Source: Macrothele yani (taxonomy: Eukaryota > Arthropoda > Arachnida > Araneae > Macrothelidae). From it: 64,000 nucleotides of DNA. The notes under the pieces are model-generated. The model made no database searches. It saw only the letters and a program-made list of their open reading frames with translations, and was not told the origin of the DNA. The DNA lies in assembly GCA_039090855.1 (NCBI GenBank), contig CM076991.1, forward strand, positions 101,878,021 to 101,942,020, read 5' to 3'. The translations under genes and the position numbers were made by a program. Numbering within the stretch: position 1 is the stretch's first letter; each line of letters begins with the position of its first letter. Positions 62,652 to 64,000 of the stretch are shown piece by piece.

Positions 62652-64000
62652 TATGTTTACCCACACTAATGTCATAGCCTTGGGACCCACACTAATGTCT
62701 TCGCCTTGGGATCCACACTAATGTCTTCGCCACATTTATGTCTTAGCCTTGAGACTCACACTAATGTCTTAGCCTTGGGACGCACACCAATGTCTTTGCC
62801 TTGGGACCCACACTAATGTCTTTGCCTTGGGACCCACACTAATGTCATAGCCTCGGGACCCACACTAATGTCTTCGCCTTGGGATCCACACTAATGCCTT
62901 CGCCACATTTATGTCTTAGCCTTGAGACCAGTCTTTGCCTTGGGACTCACACTAATGTCTTAGCCTTGGGACGCACACCAATGTCTTTGCCTTGGGACCC
63001 ACACTAATGTCTTTGCCTTGGGACCCACACTAATGTCATAGCCTCGGGACCCACACTAATGTCTTCGCCTTGGGATCCACACTAATGCCTTCGCCACATT
63101 TATGTCTTAGCCTTGAGACCAGTCTTTGCCTTGGGACTCACACTAATGTCTTAGCCTTGGGACGCACACCAATGTCTTTGCCTTGGGACCCACACTAATG
63201 TCTTTGCCTTGGGACCCACACTAATGTCATAGCCTTGGGACCCACACTAATGTCATAGCCTTGGGACCCACACTAATGTCTTTGCCTTGGGACCCACACT
63301 AATGTCATAGCCTTGGGACCCACACTAATGTCTTCGCGTTGGGATCCACACTAATCTCTTCGCCACATTTATGTCTTAGCCTTGAGACCAGTCTTTGCCT
63401 TGGGACTCACACTAATGTCTTAGCCTTGGGACGCACACCAATGTCTTTGCCTTGGGACCCACACTAATGTCTTTGCTTTGGGACCCACACTAATGTCATA
63501 GCCTTGGGACCCACACTAATGTCTTCGCCTTGGGATCCACACTAATGTCTTCGCCACATTTATGTCTTATCCTTGGGACTCACACTAATGTCTTAGCCTT
63601 GGGACGCACACCAATGTCTTTGCCTTGGGACCCACATTAATGTTTTGCCTTGGGACCCACACTAATGTCATAGCCTTGGGACCCACACTAATGTCTTCGC
63701 CTTGGGATCCACGCTAATGTCTTCGCCACATTTATGTCTTAGCCTTGAGACCAGTCTTTGCCTTGGGACTCACACTAATGTCTTAGCCTTGGGACGCACA
63801 CCAATGTCTTTGCCTTGGGACCCACACTAATGTCTTTGCCTTGGGACCCACACTAATGTCATAGCCGTGGGACCCACACTAATGTCTTCGCCTTGGGATC
63901 CACACTAATGTCTTCGCCACATTTATGTCTTAGCCTTGAGACCAGTCTTTGCCTTGGGACTCACACTAATGTCTTAGCCTTGGGACGCACACCAATGTCT
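62652..64000 (+). repeat. 26-bp satellite with ~191-bp higher-order repeats (runs off the window)
   Basis: Basic unit aatgtctttgccttgggacc cacact (26 bp), with variants in the cca/tca/gca triplet and in cttcg/cttag/catag. A marker variant (cgccacatttatgtcttagc) recurs near 62731, 62904, 63095, 63364, 63555, 63727 and 63918, i.e. spacings of ~173, 191, 269, 191, 172 and 191 bp. The array is therefore amplified in blocks of about seven units. No ORF significance. Confidence 0.95.

Overview
This is a repeat-dominated stretch of an animal nuclear genome, most likely an arthropod. A chelicerate such as a spider is my best guess, but only from the style of the Tc1 and mariner families. There is no operon structure, no dense coding and no intact host gene that I can defend. 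Roughly every 1-2 kb there is another transposable element copy, nearly all broken: about twelve Tc1-like elements (DD34E), four or five mariner elements (DD34D), pieces of a DUF4817-type transposon, at least four tRNA-derived SINE families, remnants of LINEs, foldback elements, a miniature LTR element and several tandem-repeat arrays.

Layout. 0-4 kb: mariner tail and two convergent blocks (A +, B -) of a tandem-repeat element with a GGGGGCG motif in each monomer. 4-10.3 kb: DUF4817-type transposon carrying a short in-frame transposase relic, SINE, Tc1, foldback element, Tc1. 11.2-15.4 kb: a duplicated unit whose first copy is broken by block C of the repeat element and by a Tc1; the second copy, at 15.1-15.4 kb, is an empty-site control. 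17.1-20.7 kb: a mariner split by block D of the same element. 20.8-25.5 kb: a 42-bp minisatellite, a Tc1 relic, and a ~110-bp satellite split by a SINE. 26.7-35.2 kb: Tc1 and LINE relics. 36.6-39.1 kb: head-to-head inverted mariner copies around a foldback element. 39.1-53 kb: SINEs, Tc1s, a probable TRIM (miniature LTR element) with a tRNA-like sequence in each LTR, and many hairpins. 54-62.4 kb: mariner, SINEs, and a nested insertion in which a multicopy arthropod gene is split by a LINE that is itself split by a Tc1 and a MITE. 62.65-64 kb: a 26-bp repeat with ~191-bp higher-order organisation that runs off the window end.

The two most unusual items are: (1) the repeat element of blocks A-D, whose monomers (~152 bp, arranged as an exact ~457-bp trimer) each carry a sequence close to the core CTCF site, with TGGCCACCAGGGGGCG in the best monomer; and (2) the ~583-bp element at 41216-41798, with two ~161-bp direct repeats, a 4-bp target duplication, a Lys-type primer binding site, a purine tract and a tRNA-like sequence with A and B boxes inside each LTR. 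This is analogous to the plant Cassandra TRIMs, which carry 5S rRNA sequence. All calls are by eye from the sequence; no search was run.
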